Positions 25,098-35,688 of a stretch of DNA of 48,648 bases are shown here, one piece after another. Location: positions 1 to 48,648 of the forward strand of contig CAMDDO010000014.1 in assembly GCA_945892755.1 (NCBI GenBank), read 5' to 3'. Each line of letters opens with the position of its first letter. The first letter of the stretch is position 1. Both the position numbers and the translations under genes were made by a program. The notes under the pieces were generated by a model that was not told where the DNA came from, searched no databases, and was given only the letters and a program-made list of their open reading frames with translations. The DNA is from Rhizobium sp. Q54 (GTDB lineage: Bacteria > Pseudomonadota > Alphaproteobacteria > UBA828).

Positions 25098-26189
25098 ATG
25101 CTACGCAAGTCGATGCCGATACCGCTTGCTGAACGGTCACTCAGTCGTCGCCGGTTCCTGACCATGGCCGGCACGGTCGCGCTTGCCGCCGGAGCGGTCG
25201 GCGCCACGCCTTGGCGGCTCGCCCGAGCGGCGGGCGAGAGCGACGCGATGGTTTTGCAAACCGTGCTCGGGTCGGTGAACGGCGCCGCGGTCGAATGGGC
25301 GCTGCCGCATGAGCATCTCTACGTCGATTTTCACGGCCCCGCCGATCCGGCCTATATGGACGTCGACTGGGCCGACGTCACGGGCGCGGTGGTCAACAGC
25401 CTGATGGAGGTCAAAGCTCAGGGCGTGAACCTGTTGGTCGACTGGACCAACATCGGCGTCGGCCGTAACGCGCTCCTGCTGCGCAGCGCGTCGCGCCAGA
25501 CCGATGTGCACATCGTCTGCGCGACCGGTATCTACAAGAGCCTCGTCCCGCCGGCCTTGGCCAACAAATCGGTCGAACAGATCGCGCGGCGCTTCGTTGA
25601 CGATCTGACGCTTGGCATCGACGATACCGGCATTCGCGCAGGCTTCATCAAGATCGCCACGACCGAGGCCGGACCAACCGAGACCGACGCCGTGATCCAT
25701 CGCGCGGCGGCGATCGCGGCGCGCGAAGTCGGTTGCACCATCACGCTGCACAGCCCGCACGCCGCGGCGACCAAAGCCGTCGTCGCCACGCTCGAGAAAG
25801 AGGGATTCGACCTCAAGCGCTTCGTCTGGGGCCACTCCCAACCCTCGAGCAGCGAGGACCACAAGGCCATGGCCGAGCGTGGCGCCATGGTTCAGTTCGA
25901 TGCCATCAGCGCTGACAGCGATCCGTTCTTCAACGGCCCGACCGACGATGAATCGATGCTGAAGCGCATCGAGGCGATGATCGCGGCCGGCTACGGCGAT
26001 CGCGTGATCGTGTCGATCGACGCCTCGGTCTTCGTCCATCCACCGAAATGGCAATACGATCGCGACAACACCTACATGTACCGCTATTTCAAGCCCAAGA
26101 TGGAGGAACGCCTGGGCGCGGACGCGACCCGGCAGATTTTGCGCGACAATGTCATTCGCGCGTTCCGCCGTGGCGACAAGGTGACCTGA
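25098..26189 (+). CDS. Phosphotriesterase-family amidohydrolase with Tat signal
   Basis: 363 residues. The N-terminus carries a twin-arginine signal: SRRRFLTMAG at 16-25, a hydrophobic stretch, and cleavage after about residue 45, so export folded to the periplasm is likely. The mature part is a TIM-barrel metal hydrolase with the ligand set of the phosphotriesterase family: His71 and His73 (PHEHLY), bridging Lys185 (FIKIAT), His218, His246 (WGHSQP) and Asp308 (SIDAS). The family includes lactonases and organophosphate hydrolases; the substrate cannot be told. AAGGGAG precedes the ATG at 25098. It follows the flavoprotein gene by 119 bases on the same strand. Confidence 0.88.
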   Translation: MLRKSMPIPLAERSLSRRRFLTMAGTVALAAGAVGATPWRLARAAGESDAMVLQTVLGSVNGAAVEWALPHEHLYVDFHGPADPAYMDVDWADVTGAVVNSLMEVKAQGVNLLVDWTNIGVGRNALLLRSASRQTDVHIVCATGIYKSLVPPALANKSVEQIARRFVDDLTLGIDDTGIRAGFIKIATTEAGPTETDAVIHRAAAIAAREVGCTITLHSPHAAATKAVVATLEKEGFDLKRFVWGHSQPSSSEDHKAMAERGAMVQFDAISADSDPFFNGPTDDESMLKRIEAMIAAGYGDRVIVSIDASVFVHPPKWQYDRDNTYMYRYFKPKMEERLGADATRQILRDNVIRAFRRGDKVT

Positions 26190-26232
26190 TCAGCGCAGCC
26201 GCGCCGGCGTCGAAGGCGACATCCCGGCGCCG

Positions 26233-28023
26233 CTATACCTTCTTGATCTGGGGCGGCAGGGTGATCTGGATGTGCAATTCCTTGAGCTGCTTCGCGGTCG
26301 CCGGCGCGGGCGCCCCCATCAGCAAATCCTGCGCCTGCTGGTTGACCGGGAACAGGATCACCTCGCGGATGTTTGGTTCATCCGCGAGCAACATCACGAT
26401 GCGGTCGATGCCGGGCGCGATGCCGCCATGCGGCGGCGCGCCATATTTGAAGGCCTGGAACAACGCGCCGAAGCGAGTCTCGACATCGTTGCGCGTATAG
26501 CCGGCGAGCTCGAACGCGCGCACCATGACATCGGGCAGATGATTGCGGATCGCGCCCGACGACAGCTCAACGCCGTTGCACACGATATCGTATTGGTAGG
26601 CGAGGATGTCGAGCGGCGCCTTGCTGTTGAGCGCATCGAGCCCGCCCTGCGGCATCGAGAATGGGTTGTGACTGAAGGCAATCTGCCCGCTCTCCTCATC
26701 GAGCTCGTACATCGGAAAATCGACGATCCAGCAGAATTTGTAGCAATCGGGCTCGATCAGGCCGAGCTGGGTGCCGAGCTCGGTCCTGACCGCGCCGCCG
26801 TATTTCGCGGCGGCGAGCGGCTTGTCGCAGGAGAGGAACACCGCGTCGCCATCGCCAACCTTGGCGGCGGCGCGGATTTCGGCCTGCACGGCCGACGGAA
26901 TGAACTTGGCGATCGGGCCCTTGCCCTCGCCGCCCTCGAAGATGACGTAGGCGAGCCCGGCGGCGCCCATGGCTTTGACATGCTCGATCATCTTGTCGAA
27001 GAAGCTGCGCGGCTTGTCGGCGACCTTGGGCGCCGGAATCGCACGCACCACCGCGCCCTTCTCGATCGCGCCCTTGAACGCCTTGAACTCGACATCGGGC
27101 CGGGCGAACAGCGCGGTCACGTCGGCGATCTCGAGCGGGTTTCTGAGATCGGGCTTGTCCGTGCCATAGCGCAGCATGGCATCGCGATAGGCGATGTGCG
27201 GGAAAGGCCGGGACGTGATCTTGCGTTTGGAAAATTCGGCAAACACGCCATGGATCACTGGCTCGACCGCCTGGAACACGTCGTTTTGCTCGACGAACGC
27301 CATTTCGAGATCGAGTTGATAGAACTCACCCGGCGAGCGGTCGGCGCGCGCGTCCTCATCGCGAAAGCATGGCGCGATCTGGAAATAGCGATCGAAACCC
27401 GAGCACATGATAAGCTGTTTGAATTGCTGCGGCGCTTGCGGCAGCGCATAGAACTGGCCGGGATGCAGCCGGCTCGGCACCAAAAAGTCACGCGCGCCTT
27501 CGGGGCTCGACGCTGTCAGGATCGGCGTCTGAAATTCAAGAAAGCCTTGCTCGATCATGCGCCGGCGAATGCTGGCGATGATCTGGCTGCGCAGCACGAT
27601 GTTCTGGTGCATGCGCTCGCGGCGGAGATCGAGGAAGCGGTAGCGCAACCTGATGTCCTCGCCATAGTCGTGATCGCCATGCACGGGCATGGGCAGCGGC
27701 TCGGCCTGGGATTGAATGCCAAGTGCGCGCGCGCGCAGCTCGATCTCGCCGGTCGGTAGCTTCGGGTTGACGGTCTCGGTCGAACGCGCGGTGATTTCGC
27801 CGGTAATCGTGACCACGGTCTCGGCCTTGAGCGCGCTGAGCTGATCAAACAGCGCCTCGCCGCTCTCGGCAACGCATTGGGTCAGTCCGTAATGGTCGCG
27901 CAGATCGACAAAGACCAAATGCCCATGGTCGCGCACCCGGTGCACCCAACCCGAAAGGCGCGCGGTGATGCCGACGTCGGATTTGCGGAGCTGGGCGCAA
28001 TGATGGCTTCGGTAGGGATGCAT
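26233..28023 (-). CDS. aspS: Aspartyl-tRNA synthetase
   Basis: 596 residues. Class II synthetase of the bacterial type: N-terminal OB-fold anticodon domain ([20 protein letters not shown]), motif 2 at [20 protein letters not shown], the bacterial GAD insertion (about 300-420), and motif 3 [14 protein letters not shown] near the end. Alphaproteobacterial enzymes of this type are usually non-discriminating and also charge tRNA-Asn when an amidotransferase is present; that cannot be checked here. Start ATG at 28023 with GAGGT upstream. Convergent with the phosphotriesterase-like gene. Confidence 0.97.
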   Translation of the reverse strand: MHPYRSHHCAQLRKSDVGITARLSGWVHRVRDHGHLVFVDLRDHYGLTQCVAESGEALFDQLSALKAETVVTITGEITARSTETVNPKLPTGEIELRARALGIQSQAEPLPMPVHGDHDYGEDIRLRYRFLDLRRERMHQNIVLRSQIIASIRRRMIEQGFLEFQTPILTASSPEGARDFLVPSRLHPGQFYALPQAPQQFKQLIMCSGFDRYFQIAPCFRDEDARADRSPGEFYQLDLEMAFVEQNDVFQAVEPVIHGVFAEFSKRKITSRPFPHIAYRDAMLRYGTDKPDLRNPLEIADVTALFARPDVEFKAFKGAIEKGAVVRAIPAPKVADKPRSFFDKMIEHVKAMGAAGLAYVIFEGGEGKGPIAKFIPSAVQAEIRAAAKVGDGDAVFLSCDKPLAAAKYGGAVRTELGTQLGLIEPDCYKFCWIVDFPMYELDEESGQIAFSHNPFSMPQGGLDALNSKAPLDILAYQYDIVCNGVELSSGAIRNHLPDVMVRAFELAGYTRNDVETRFGALFQAFKYGAPPHGGIAPGIDRIVMLLADEPNIREVILFPVNQQAQDLLMGAPAPATAKQLKELHIQITLPPQIKKV

Positions 28024-28201
28024 GGCGGACCTCGGGCTTCCGATTCGGGCGGGCGCAGGCGGCGCGAACAGCGCACCAGCCCGCCTGCCTTGTCAAGGGT
28101 CGGGAAGAAGCCGCCCGGCTCGGCCATTTTACCCGTCGGGGGCTGACGCTGCGTGTCGGCGCACTGGCCCGCTTGGTCGGAATCGCGTAAACAGCGCTGG
28201 C

Positions 28202-28792
28202 ATGCGCGTCCCCCTCCCCGCCCTCCTGATTCTCGTCATCCTCGTCCTGCCACTGCCGGCGGGCGCGCGGCCGGCGGACGAACCGAAGGCGCCCGGCGAG
28301 GCGCTCGCCGCCGCAGTCAAGGCCGGCGACACCGCCCAGGTCAGGGCAATCATCGCGTCGGGCACGCCGGTCGACGCACCGGATTGGGCCGGCTGGAGCG
28401 CGCTCAATTGGGCGGCGCTCCTACTCGAAACCGAGATCGCAACCTATTTGCTCGACCAGGGCGCCGACCTCGAGCATCTGGCGCCGGGCGGGCGTAGCTC
28501 GGGCAGGCCGCTCACGCTCGCGGCCAAGAAGTACCGCGGCGCCGCCATGGTCAGACTGTTGCTCGAACGCGGCGCCAAGGTTGATGGCACCGATCTCTTG
28601 GGCCGCACGGGCTTGATGCGCGCCGCCGAGCATGGCTGGCTCGAGACGGTCGAACTGTTGCTTGCCCACGGCGCCGACCCCAACCGCGCGACGCCGGGAT
28701 CCAAACCGCAGACCGCCCTCATCCTCGCGCGCGATCGTGGCCACCCTGTGGTCGCCCAGCGCCTGATCGCGGCGGGAGCCAAAGAAAAATGA
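28202..28792 (+). CDS. Exported ankyrin-repeat protein
   Basis: 196 residues. N-terminal signal peptide (MRVPLPALLILVILVLPLPA, cleaved near residue 22), then at least four ankyrin repeats (AVKAGDTAQVRAIIASGTPV, WSALNWAALLLETEIATYLL, GAAMVRLLLERGAKVDGTD, GLMRAAEHGWLETVELLLAH). A protein-binding role in the periplasm is inferred. The stop overlaps the rnd start (ATGA, 28789-28792). The start at 28202 is the first ATG that gives a clean signal sequence. Partner unknown. Confidence 0.85.
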   Translation: MRVPLPALLILVILVLPLPAGARPADEPKAPGEALAAAVKAGDTAQVRAIIASGTPVDAPDWAGWSALNWAALLLETEIATYLLDQGADLEHLAPGGRSSGRPLTLAAKKYRGAAMVRLLLERGAKVDGTDLLGRTGLMRAAEHGWLETVELLLAHGADPNRATPGSKPQTALILARDRGHPVVAQRLIAAGAKEK

Positions 28793-30036
28793 CCACCGGC
28801 GGCCCGACCATCATCACCACCACGGACGAGCTCGCGCTCCGCTGCAAGGCGTGGCGCGCGGCCCCCTACGTCGCGGTCGATACCGAATTCATGCGCGAGA
28901 AAACCTACTGGCCGCAGCTTTGTTTCATTCAGGTCGGCGCGCCGGAGGAATCGGTCGCGATCGATCCCTTGGCGAACGGCATCGATCTCGCGCCGTTCTT
29001 CGAGTTGTTATGCGAGCCGGCAGTGCTCAAGGTGTTCCATGCGGCGCGGCAGGATATCGAGGTGTTCCATCACCTGATGGGCAAGATTCCGGCGCCGATC
29101 TTCGATACCCAGATCGCCGCCATGGTGTGCGGCTTCGGCGAATCGGTGAGTTACGAGAAGCTCGTCAACAAGATCGAGGGCGCCGAGGTCGACAAGGCGA
29201 TTCGCTTCACCGATTGGGCGCGCCGGCCGCTGACCGATCGTCAGGTCCTCTATGCGCTTTCCGACGTCAGCCATCTGCGCCCGATCTACGAACACTTGGC
29301 GCGTGAGCTCGAACGCACCGGGCGGCGGCCCTGGCTCGACGAGGAGCTGGCCGCGCTGAGCGATCCAAAGATATACGCCGCCGACCCGCGCGAGGCTTGG
29401 CGTCGGCTCAAGCCGCGCACCAGCAACCGGCGTTTCCTCGCCATCCTGCGCGAGCTCGCGGATTGGCGCGAACGCGAGGCGCAACGGCGCGACGTGCCGC
29501 GCAACCGCATCGTGCGCGATGAAGCGCTGACCGAGATCGCCGCCCATGCGCCGACCGCGGCCGAGGAGCTTGGCCGGGCTCGCGCGATGTCGCCGAAGAT
29601 CGCCGAGGGTCCGTTTGGCGAAGCGATCCTTGCCGCGGTCAGGCGCGGCAAGGGTCTGCCGGAGACCGAATGTCCATCACTGCCGCCAGCGCCGGCGCGC
29701 GGCCTCGGTGGCTCGCCGCTGGCCGATCTCTTGCGCGTGCTGCTGAAAATGAAATCGGAGGAATCGGGTGTCGCGCCGCGCCTGATCGCGAGCGCGGACG
29801 ACCTTGATTTGATCGCCGCGCCGGGCGATGCAAGCGAGGTTCAGGCGCTAGGCGGCTGGCGCTACGAGGTGTTCGGCGCGGACGCGCAGGCCCTGAAGGA
29901 GGGTCGGCTGGCGCTCGCCGCCGAGCGCGGGCGTATTCTGCTCGTGCCGCGCGAGCCAGGCGGCGCGCTCGGCGAACCGATCAAGCGGAGCGGGCGGCGT
30001 CAGGGCGGCCGGCGACACGGACCGCCCGCGACTTGA
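28789..30036 (+). CDS. rnd: Ribonuclease D
   Basis: 415 residues. 3'-to-5' exonuclease acting in tRNA 3' maturation. DEDDy residues are present: Asp31 and Glu33 (AVDTEF), Asp89 (ARQDIEVF), Tyr155 and Asp159 (LYALSDVSHL). An HRDC domain follows (about 205-290, with NRRFLAILRELADWREREAQ). Alphaproteobacterial RNase D has this layout. The ATG at 28789 overlaps the ankyrin gene, suggesting coupled translation. The last 56 bases overlap the end of the convergent ppx gene. The C-terminal arginine-rich tail is low complexity. Confidence 0.95.
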   Translation: MTTGGPTIITTTDELALRCKAWRAAPYVAVDTEFMREKTYWPQLCFIQVGAPEESVAIDPLANGIDLAPFFELLCEPAVLKVFHAARQDIEVFHHLMGKIPAPIFDTQIAAMVCGFGESVSYEKLVNKIEGAEVDKAIRFTDWARRPLTDRQVLYALSDVSHLRPIYEHLARELERTGRRPWLDEELAALSDPKIYAADPREAWRRLKPRTSNRRFLAILRELADWREREAQRRDVPRNRIVRDEALTEIAAHAPTAAEELGRARAMSPKIAEGPFGEAILAAVRRGKGLPETECPSLPPAPARGLGGSPLADLLRVLLKMKSEESGVAPRLIASADDLDLIAAPGDASEVQALGGWRYEVFGADAQALKEGRLALAAERGRILLVPREPGGALGEPIKRSGRRQGGRRHGPPAT

Positions 30037-31573
30037 TGTCGAGCAACTCGGCGATCTCTTCGATCACGCGCTCGAGCCGCTTCAGCATTGCCGCTTCCGG
30101 CACTTCACTCAGGACCAAAACGAGCTCGGAAGAATCGGTTCGCGTCAAACGCGTCGGCGCGAGCAATTCGGGCCGGCCGTTCGCGATTAGGCCGGCAAGG
30201 CGCATCGCCAGACCGAGGGCGTGCGCGCGCCTTTCATCGGCCGGCGCGAGCAGCGCCTCGACCACCGGCGACGCCCAACGCGCCGTACCGGCGCGATAGC
30301 GCGACGCCGCGGCGACCGCGAGGAACGTCCGCTCGGCATGGTTGAGGCCGACGAACGGCGCACGCAGCACCTGGTGAAAGGCGTGCTCGGCGCGGAAGTC
30401 CGGATGGTCGCGCCAGCACAATTCGGCCAGATCGCAGGCCGCGCGACGCAGGATCGCGTCCCGCGCCGCTCTGTCTTGAAACGCTCCGACAAGCCACTGA
30501 TCCAGCATGCCGCCATAGCCGGAGCCACGGCCAAGTCGGGCCGAAAGATCGGCGGTTCCGGCGAGCAGTGGGTCGACCGCACGCTCGGCGGCGGACAGTC
30601 GCTCGAAAAGTAAGCCTTCGCGCAAACCATAGGCCGAGAACACCACCTCGCTCGGCATCGCGCGCGCAAGCAGGCGGCCAAGCACGAGCGCGCCAAACGG
30701 CAGCGCTTCCTGACGCCGCTTCGGCACGCTCGCCACTTTGCGCATCGTCTTCGGGCTCAGCCCGGCAACCAGCTTCGCCAGCGCCTCGGCCTCGGGGCGC
30801 AACAGCCGATGGCCATGAATGATCGGTAGCGGATAATCGGTATGCGCCATATGCAGCCGCGCCAAGGCGCGCCAGGTGCCCCCCACCAAATGCAACGGTC
30901 GACCCTTGGCCGAGGCGAGCCATGCCGCACCAGCAAACTCGCGATCGATCACCGCGGCGAGCCGCTCAGCCTTGGCTTCGACATCCTTGAAGCGCAACGG
31001 CCCGATCGCCAGCGTACTGGAGCGCGCCGGTACCCCGTCCACGACCTCGATCAGCTCGAGGCTGGCACCACCGAGATCGCCGACGACACCGGTCAGTCCA
31101 GGAGCCGCCGACGCGGCGCCGAGCGCCGAAAGACGCGCCTCTTCGAGCCCCGAAATGATTCGAATGTCGAGTCCGGTGCGACGCTTGGCCTCGCGCACGA
31201 ATTCGGCGCCATCCTCTGCCTCGCGGATCGCGGCGGTCGCGACGACATCGAGGCTGTGGGCGCCAAGGTCGTTTGCCGTGCGCGCGAAGCGCTCAAGGCA
31301 GCCAAGCGATGGTTCGATCGCATCGGGATCGAGCCGGTGGCTCGCCTCGATGCCGCTGCCAAGACCGCATTGGACCCGCTCGTTGAACAGGGTCGCGGGC
31401 GTGCGGCTGAGCGCCTCGAAGACGACCAGACGGATCGAGTTCGAGCCGATGTCGATGACACCGTAGGCACCGCCGAAACCGGACGCGCTCAGCCGACGCC
31501 GGCCGTTCTTGGGCTCGTTCACGCGATTTGGGGCGTCGATCGTGGAACCGGACCGCGGCTCAGGTACCGGCAC
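29981..31573 (-). CDS. ppx: Ppx/GppA-family exopolyphosphatase
   Basis: 530 residues. ASKHA-fold phosphatase removing terminal phosphate from polyphosphate (or pppGpp). Seen: [17 protein letters not shown] near residue 37, [25 protein letters not shown], and a C-terminal helical HD-like half. Start GTG at 31573, 14 bases inside the ppk frame, so the two are one unit. The order ppk-ppx is common, pairing polyphosphate synthesis and breakdown. Ppx versus GppA cannot be separated by eye; the neighbour favours Ppx. Confidence 0.92.
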   Translation of the reverse strand: MPVPEPRSGSTIDAPNRVNEPKNGRRRLSASGFGGAYGVIDIGSNSIRLVVFEALSRTPATLFNERVQCGLGSGIEASHRLDPDAIEPSLGCLERFARTANDLGAHSLDVVATAAIREAEDGAEFVREAKRRTGLDIRIISGLEEARLSALGAASAAPGLTGVVGDLGGASLELIEVVDGVPARSSTLAIGPLRFKDVEAKAERLAAVIDREFAGAAWLASAKGRPLHLVGGTWRALARLHMAHTDYPLPIIHGHRLLRPEAEALAKLVAGLSPKTMRKVASVPKRRQEALPFGALVLGRLLARAMPSEVVFSAYGLREGLLFERLSAAERAVDPLLAGTADLSARLGRGSGYGGMLDQWLVGAFQDRAARDAILRRAACDLAELCWRDHPDFRAEHAFHQVLRAPFVGLNHAERTFLAVAAASRYRAGTARWASPVVEALLAPADERRAHALGLAMRLAGLIANGRPELLAPTRLTRTDSSELVLVLSEVPEAAMLKRLERVIEEIAELLDIKSRAVRVAGRPDAARSA

Positions 31574-33800
31574 TAGTGGGCTTGCCGCGCTTGGCCTTGC
31601 CGCGACCGGACAGGCTGGGATTGGTCATGAAGAAGGTGTGGCAGCTGAAGGCGCCCGGTTGCATCGCCGCCGCGGCGCGAACGTAGCGGCCATCCGGCTG
31701 AAGCGTCCAGCTTTGCGCCACGTCTTTCAGATTGGCTCCCATGATCTGCCCCATGACTTGTTCATGCACGGTCGGATTCTCGACCGGTACGAGCACTTCG
31801 ACGCGCCAGTCGAAGTTCCGCACCATCCAATCGGCGGACGAAAAATAGACTTTGGCCTGGGGCGAAGGCAATCCGTGGCCAGCCCCGAAACACACGATCC
31901 GCGCATGTTCGAGGAAGCGTCCGACGATGCTTTTGACGCGAATGTTCTCGGATAGGCCTGATACGCCCGGCCTGAGGCAGCAAACGCCACGGATCACGAG
32001 ATCGATCTGCACGCCGGCCTGGCTCGCGGCATAAAGCGCGTCGATGATCTCGGGATCGACCAGCGAATTGAGCTTGACCCAGATCGCCGCTGGTTTGCCG
32101 GCGCGCGCGAAGTCGATCTCCTCCTGAATTAGCTGCCGCAGGCGCGCACGAACGCCGACCGGCGAAACCGCGATGCGCTCGAAGCTTTCGGGACGCGCGG
32201 CCCCCGTCAGGTAGTTGAACAAATACGCCGCATCGCGGCACAACGATTTGTCGCAGGTGAAGAACGACAGGTCGGTATAGATCTTGGCCGTAATCGGGTG
32301 ATAGTTGCCCGTGCCGAAATGAACGTAGCTGCGCAGGCCGTCGCTCTCGCGCCTAACCACGAGCGATGCCTTGGCATGCGTCTTCAAATTGACGAAGCCA
32401 TAGACCACCTGCGCGCCCGCGCGCTCGAGATCGCGCGCCCATTTGATATTGGCTTCCTCATCGAAGCGTGCCTTGAGCTCGACCAAGGCGGTGACCGACT
32501 TGCCGGCCTCCGCCGCGAGGATCAGCGCTTTCACGATCGGCGAATCATTGCTGGTGCGATAGAGCGTCTGCTTGATCGCGATGACGGCCGGGTCCTGCGC
32601 CGCTTGATTGAGGAACTGCACCACCACGTCGAAGCTTTCATAGGGGTGATGCACGACGATGTCTTTTTGGCGGATCGCCGCGAAGCAATCGCCGCCCACG
32701 TCGCGGATGCGCTGCGGAAAGCGGGGCCGGTAAGGCTGGAACAAAAGATCGGGCCGGCCGCAATTGACCAGCGCCGCGGTATCGGCGAGGCCAAGTAGCC
32801 CGTCGACCTTGACCGCGTCCTGCGCGGCGACCTTCAAGCTATCGAGCACGAAATCGAGCAGGCCGCTCGGCGTGTCGCTGCGCACCTTGAGGCGAATGAC
32901 GTCGCCGCGGCGCCGGCGCTTGAGCGCCGATTCGAACAGGCGGACGAGGTCTTCCGCCTCCTCCTCCACTTCGATGTCGCTGTCACGGATGATACGGAAC
33001 TGGCCAACCTCGTTCACCGCATAGCCAGGGAACAGACGACCAAGAAAGAGCTGGACCAGGTCTTCGAGCGCGAGAAAGCGAATCTCGCCGCTCGCGACCG
33101 CCGGCAATCGGATGAAGCGATCGACCTGGCTCGGCAGCGGCACCAGCGCGGGTGCGCGCCGACCATCGCGCTTGCGCTGGAGCTCGAGGACCAGCACGAA
33201 GCCGAGATTGGGAACAAACGGAAACGGATGCGCGGGATCGATCGCCAGGGGCGTCAAGACCGGGAACAGCCGGTCCATGAAATAGCCTTCGAGCCAAGCG
33301 CGCTCGCCTTCGGCAAGCTCACCGACATCAAGCACCGATACGCCTGCTTGGCGCAACTCGCCGCGCAGCTCGATCCAGCGTCGCTGCTGCTCGGCCATCA
33401 GCTCGTTGCCGCGCTCGTTCACGGCACGCAATTGCTCGGCCGGGGTCAGACCATCCGGGCTTAGCTCGGTCACGCCGGCCGCGACCTGGCCATGCAGGCC
33501 GGCGACGCGTACCATGTAGAACTCGTCCATGTTGTTGGCCGAGATCGAGAGAAAACGCAGTCGCTCGAGCAGCGGATGCACGTGATTTTCGGCCTCCTCC
33601 AGCACGCGCTGGTTGAAGGCGAGCCACGACAATTCGCGGTTGATGAAGCGATCGAGCTTGAGCGCGGCGGCGACCGGCGCATTGACCGGCACGGCGTCCG
33701 GCGTCGGCGGCCGCGCCTCCGACACCGACCGAGCCTGAAGCTCCGCCTGTCCCACCAATTGAACCATCGCCATCGTCTCGCGCTTGAACTTCGGCATCAT
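31560..33800 (-). CDS. ppk: Polyphosphate kinase PPK1
   Basis: 746 residues. Makes long-chain polyphosphate from ATP, reversibly. Seen: N-terminal [20 protein letters not shown] and [37 protein letters not shown], the autophosphorylated histidine near residue 475 in [24 protein letters not shown], and the second catalytic His in [15 protein letters not shown]. Length normal. Start ATG at 33800. Overlaps ppx downstream by 14 bases. hda lies 45 bases upstream on the same strand, so hda-ppk-ppx may be one transcript. Confidence 0.97.
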   Translation of the reverse strand: MMPKFKRETMAMVQLVGQAELQARSVSEARPPTPDAVPVNAPVAAALKLDRFINRELSWLAFNQRVLEEAENHVHPLLERLRFLSISANNMDEFYMVRVAGLHGQVAAGVTELSPDGLTPAEQLRAVNERGNELMAEQQRRWIELRGELRQAGVSVLDVGELAEGERAWLEGYFMDRLFPVLTPLAIDPAHPFPFVPNLGFVLVLELQRKRDGRRAPALVPLPSQVDRFIRLPAVASGEIRFLALEDLVQLFLGRLFPGYAVNEVGQFRIIRDSDIEVEEEAEDLVRLFESALKRRRRGDVIRLKVRSDTPSGLLDFVLDSLKVAAQDAVKVDGLLGLADTAALVNCGRPDLLFQPYRPRFPQRIRDVGGDCFAAIRQKDIVVHHPYESFDVVVQFLNQAAQDPAVIAIKQTLYRTSNDSPIVKALILAAEAGKSVTALVELKARFDEEANIKWARDLERAGAQVVYGFVNLKTHAKASLVVRRESDGLRSYVHFGTGNYHPITAKIYTDLSFFTCDKSLCRDAAYLFNYLTGAARPESFERIAVSPVGVRARLRQLIQEEIDFARAGKPAAIWVKLNSLVDPEIIDALYAASQAGVQIDLVIRGVCCLRPGVSGLSENIRVKSIVGRFLEHARIVCFGAGHGLPSPQAKVYFSSADWMVRNFDWRVEVLVPVENPTVHEQVMGQIMGANLKDVAQSWTLQPDGRYVRAAAAMQPGAFSCHTFFMTNPSLSGRGKAKRGKPTSAGT

Positions 33801-33844
33801 AACACCTGCACCGCTGGCACCGCAAAATTGGGGACCCGGCAGGG

Positions 33845-34561
33845 TTAAGATTTCATTGCTTCGTCACAGGAGGAGGCGGCTTCCGCCAGCACGGCCCGAA
33901 TCAGCGGAATGGTTACCGCCCGGGCCTCGCTCAGCGCCGCCTGATCGAGGGCCTCGACCACGGCATGGATCGCGGCGTAGGAGCGCTCGATTCGGGGCAA
34001 CAAATAGGTGATCGCCTCGGCGCCGACATTGAGCTGCCGGTCGGCGAACAGCTTGCCGATCAGCGCCGGCAGGATCGTATCGTCCGGCACGCCGATCTCG
34101 GCGAAGGGCAGGACGCGAAGGCGCGAGGCGAGATCTGGCAGTGCAAGCGGCCAGCGCGCCGGCGGCTCAATCGCGGTCAGCAGGACAAAGCCGCCGGCTT
34201 CGAGCACGGCGTTGAAAAAATGCAGCAAGACCGGCTCGTCGACGCCGCCATCGAGGTCCTCGATCACGCGCGCCGGCGCATTCTGGTCGAAGGCGGGTGC
34301 CGAGGTCGCGAGGGCTCGCGCCTGCCACACCGACGCGCCGGAGCGTGCCGCGAAGGCGCGCGCCAAATGGCTCTTGCCCGAACCGCGCGGGCCAATGATT
34401 GCCGCGGCGTGGCCGAAACGCCAATTCGGCCAGTCGTCGATCAGGCGCGCCGCCTGGGCGTTGCAGGCGGAGACGATGAAGTCTTCGCGTCCGAGCGCGG
34501 GTTGGTGGCGAAGCGGTAGGCCGAGCTGGCCGACGTCAAGAAAACGGCCGGCGCGACTCAC
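33845..34561 (-). CDS. hda: DnaA-related regulator Hda / HdaA-type ATPase
   Basis: 238 residues. Short DnaA-like AAA+ protein without the DNA-binding domain: [20 protein letters not shown], Walker [12 protein letters not shown] near 57-67, a degenerate Walker B (VIEDLDGG), and a C-terminal lid ending [11 protein letters not shown]. In alphaproteobacteria such proteins, with the beta clamp, stimulate hydrolysis of DnaA-bound ATP. The N-terminal QLGLPL is a good clamp-binding motif. The start is GTG at 34561, overlapping the perM stop (GTGA). A longer upstream frame is the other frame of perM. Confidence 0.88.
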   Translation of the reverse strand: MSRAGRFLDVGQLGLPLRHQPALGREDFIVSACNAQAARLIDDWPNWRFGHAAAIIGPRGSGKSHLARAFAARSGASVWQARALATSAPAFDQNAPARVIEDLDGGVDEPVLLHFFNAVLEAGGFVLLTAIEPPARWPLALPDLASRLRVLPFAEIGVPDDTILPALIGKLFADRQLNVGAEAITYLLPRIERSYAAIHAVVEALDQAALSEARAVTIPLIRAVLAEAASSCDEAMKS

Positions 34562-35688
34562 GTTGTCGTCGGACCCGCAGGCGGCCCGGCCGGAGGCTGA
34601 CCCTCGGTCTCCTCGGCGCCATGGTAAAGTGGGCTGGTCAGATAATGCGAAATGCCGAAGCGCACCAGCACGCCGATCACGGCCGCCACCGGCAACGAGA
34701 CCAGCATGCCGACGAAGCCAAACAGCGAGCCGCCCGCCAGCACTGCGAAAATGACCCAAACCGGGTGCAGCCGAACCCGATCGCCGACCAGCTTCGGCGT
34801 CAGCACGGTCCCTTCCATGACCTGGCCAATCGCGAAGATCGCGGCCACCACACCGATCCTCCACGCCTCGTCGAATTGCAACAGCGCGAGGCCGAGGCCG
34901 ACCGCAAGGCCGCCGACCGAGCCGACATAAGGCACGAACGAGATGATGCCGGCGGCGACGCCGACCACCAGACCAAATTCGAGCCCGGCGATCGAAAGCC
35001 CGGCGCCGTAATAGGCCGAGAGGATGAGGCAGACCATGCCCTGGCCGCGCACGAATCCGGCCAGGGTCTCATCGATCTGGCGCGCCTGCTGACGGATCGT
35101 GTCGGCGTGGCGCTTGGGCAGCCAGCCATCGATGCGCTTGAGCAGCGAATCCCAGTCGCGCAGCAGATAGAACGTCACCACCGGCGTGATGAAGAGGAAG
35201 CCGAGGAAGCCGACCAGCGCCATGCCGCCCGCCCAGATATTGTCGACCAGGCCAAGAACGTATTGGATGGCACGTCCCGAGAAGGCGCCGACCGCCTCCT
35301 CGACGCGCTTGACCTCGTCGGGCTCGAGCTTGCTCATCCAGCTCTCGATGGCCGGCTGAGCCCATTCTTTGATGCTCTGGAAATAGCCGGGCAAATTGCC
35401 CAGGAAGGCGACCAGCTGGCGCTGCAGAACGGGAAGCAGAAAGGCGATCGCGAGGAACACGACGATCAGGAAGGCAATCGTGAGCAGCGTGGTCGCCAGC
35501 GCGCGCGACAGGCCCCAACGCTCGAGCCGATCGGCCACCGGGTCGAGAAAATAAGCGACCGCCATGCCGATCACGAACGGCAACAGCACGCCGCGCAAGA
35601 CCACCATGAGAATGATCAGCGCGACAAAGATGCCGAGCCAGATCAGGACGTAGTTGCGGGCCTTCAGGCCGCGGACCGGTTCACTCAC
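34558..35688 (-). CDS. AI-2E/PerM-family membrane protein
   Basis: 376 residues with about eight hydrophobic segments (two near the N-terminus, YVLIWLGIFVALIILMVVLR and the next, then a cluster from residue ~150). Family markers: VAYFLDPVADRLERWGLSRA, PVVTFYLLRDWDSLLKRID, PYVGSVGGLAVGLGLA, GDRVRLHPVWVIFAVLAGGS. Members are secondary transporters or permeases of mixed function; PerM is the E. coli name. Start GTG at 35688 overlapping the DUF2066 stop (GTGA). The C-terminus is proline-rich. The order DUF2066-perM-hda is conserved in alphaproteobacteria; the link between membrane protein and Hda is unexplained. Confidence 0.88.
   Translation of the reverse strand: MSEPVRGLKARNYVLIWLGIFVALIILMVVLRGVLLPFVIGMAVAYFLDPVADRLERWGLSRALATTLLTIAFLIVVFLAIAFLLPVLQRQLVAFLGNLPGYFQSIKEWAQPAIESWMSKLEPDEVKRVEEAVGAFSGRAIQYVLGLVDNIWAGGMALVGFLGFLFITPVVTFYLLRDWDSLLKRIDGWLPKRHADTIRQQARQIDETLAGFVRGQGMVCLILSAYYGAGLSIAGLEFGLVVGVAAGIISFVPYVGSVGGLAVGLGLALLQFDEAWRIGVVAAIFAIGQVMEGTVLTPKLVGDRVRLHPVWVIFAVLAGGSLFGFVGMLVSLPVAAVIGVLVRFGISHYLTSPLYHGAEETEGQPPAGPPAGPTTT

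Noticed and set aside
26190-26232. GC-rich hairpin between the phosphotriesterase-like gene and aspS
   Set aside because: GCGCCGG and CCGGCGC can pair, but the loop is long and no T-run follows, so it is not a convincing terminator.
26272-27759. Long open frame on the plus strand opposite aspS (about 495 codons)
   Set aside because: aspS is unmistakable on the other strand. Long antisense frames are a by-product of GC-rich third positions, as also opposite tyrS (16223-17476), the CphA-like gene (7970-9316) and perM (34621-35811).
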